Source: Candidatus Marinamargulisbacteria bacterium SCGC AAA071-K20 (GTDB lineage Bacteria > Margulisbacteria > Marinamargulisbacteria > GCA-2716485 > AAA071-K20). From it: a stretch of 6,350 nt of DNA. Numbering within the stretch: position 1 is the first letter of the stretch; every line of letters starts with the position of its first letter. Positions 5,887 to 6,350 of the stretch are shown here, piece by piece. Both the position numbers and the translations under genes were made by a program. Location of the stretch: assembly GCA_003265975.1 (NCBI GenBank), contig QFBU01000072.1, positions 1 to 6,350 on the forward strand, in the 5' to 3' direction. The notes beneath the pieces were generated by a model. That model was not told the origin of the DNA. It did not search any database and saw only the letters and a list, made by a program, of their open reading frames with translations.

Positions 5887-6350
5887 TGCTTACTCGTTTA
5901 TTAACCGGTTCTTTACTATTAGTAGTAACAGTCAGCTTTACATTAAAAGGGGACCTGTTCTTTACAGCTTTTGTAGCAATTATTTCATTAATTATGGCTT
6001 ATGAATCTTTAACGCTATACAAAAAGAAGCCATTTTCACTAAAAGCGATAGTCACCTATTGCATTGTATTACTTTCAGTAATTTGCATTAATTTGCCCCA
6101 GTTTATCACCATTTGGACAACGCCTTACTTTTTTATTTTAATTGGAATAATTACCATCATTCACTTAATCGAATTGTCTTCTAAAAAACTTTTTTTATAC
6201 CACACAAAGGATGGGGGTTTCTTCAAAACAATTTTGTTGTTATGTAGTTCAATTCCTTTTTTAATTCTACTTAGAAACTTACCAAACGGACTCTTATTAA
6301 CACTATATTTATGTGCCATAATTTGGGCTTGTGACACAGGCGCCTACTTT
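5886..6350 (+). CDS. cdsA: Phosphatidate cytidylyltransferase (CDP-diglyceride synthase), 3' end cut by window edge
   Basis: The frame runs from the ATG at 5886 to the right edge, giving 155 residues of a protein usually around 260-280. The visible part is very hydrophobic, with about six membrane segments (near 4-20, 23-44, 52-70, 77-97, 112-130 and 134-152). It begins MLTRLLTGSLL, like other CdsA proteins. The last residues, AIIWACDTGAYF (144-155), match the start of the conserved CdsA core, which usually continues into a GRRFGKHK-like and then an SPKKTWEG signature, here beyond the window. The enzyme makes CDP-diacylglycerol from phosphatidate and CTP in the inner membrane, the precursor of bacterial phospholipids. 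The ATG shares one base with the uppS TAA. A GGAGG at 5867-5871 and a GGGGG at 5875-5879 lie within the end of uppS and could serve as ribosome sites. Its place right after uppS supports the call. Confidence 0.92.
   Translation, partial: MLTRLLTGSLLLVVTVSFTLKGDLFFTAFVAIISLIMAYESLTLYKKKPFSLKAIVTYCIVLLSVICINLPQFITIWTTPYFFILIGIITIIHLIELSSKKLFLYHTKDGGFFKTILLLCSSIPFLILLRNLPNGLLLTLYLCAIIWACDTGAYF

Noticed and set aside
1..6350. Search for CRISPR arrays, tRNA or rRNA genes, insertion sequences, attachment sites, riboswitches and intrinsic terminators
   Set aside because: No direct-repeat series, transposase, cloverleaf-like segment or GC hairpin with a T-run stood out by eye; nearly all bases are in conserved genes.

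Overview
The window is an AT-rich (roughly one-third GC by eye) piece of an ordinary bacterial chromosome. It is packed with conserved housekeeping genes for envelope, cell division and translation. The intermembrane protease RseP, FtsEX and a membrane-anchored SurA/PpiD-type peptidyl-prolyl isomerase together suggest a bacterium with an elaborate, probably diderm, envelope. All genes use TAA, TAG or TGA stops as in the standard bacterial code. The sequence alone does not let me name the lineage.

The layout is two divergent operons separated by about 107 bases (3735-3841). The leftward operon reads rseP (start taken at 3734), ftsE, ftsX, then a PPIase/chaperone gene that runs off the left edge. 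Its genes are 11-12 bases apart or overlap (ATGA between ftsE and ftsX). The rightward operon reads pyrH, frr, uppS, cdsA, with cdsA cut by the right edge. Spacing there is also tight: a short gap between pyrH and frr, 3 bases between frr and uppS, and a 1-base TAATG overlap between uppS and cdsA. A good sigma70-type promoter (TTGACT, 17-base spacer, TAGAAT) sits 38 bases upstream of pyrH.

Functionally the right arm joins UMP kinase and ribosome recycling factor to undecaprenyl diphosphate synthase and CDP-diglyceride synthase, the widespread pyrH-frr-uppS-cdsA cluster that feeds nucleotide, translation, cell-wall carrier and phospholipid supply. In many bacteria rseP follows cdsA/dxr on the same strand. 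Here it is on the opposite strand and heads an operon with ftsEX and the PPIase, a set concerned with envelope proteolysis, division-site peptidoglycan remodelling and extracytoplasmic protein folding.

I see no RNA genes, mobile elements, CRISPR arrays, repeats or clear terminators, and nothing that amounts to a new defence or mobile system. The points worth a second look are the PPIase placed in the ftsEX operon (perhaps with a TPR-like tail), the rearranged rseP, a clear strand-composition asymmetry, and two start-codon questions.
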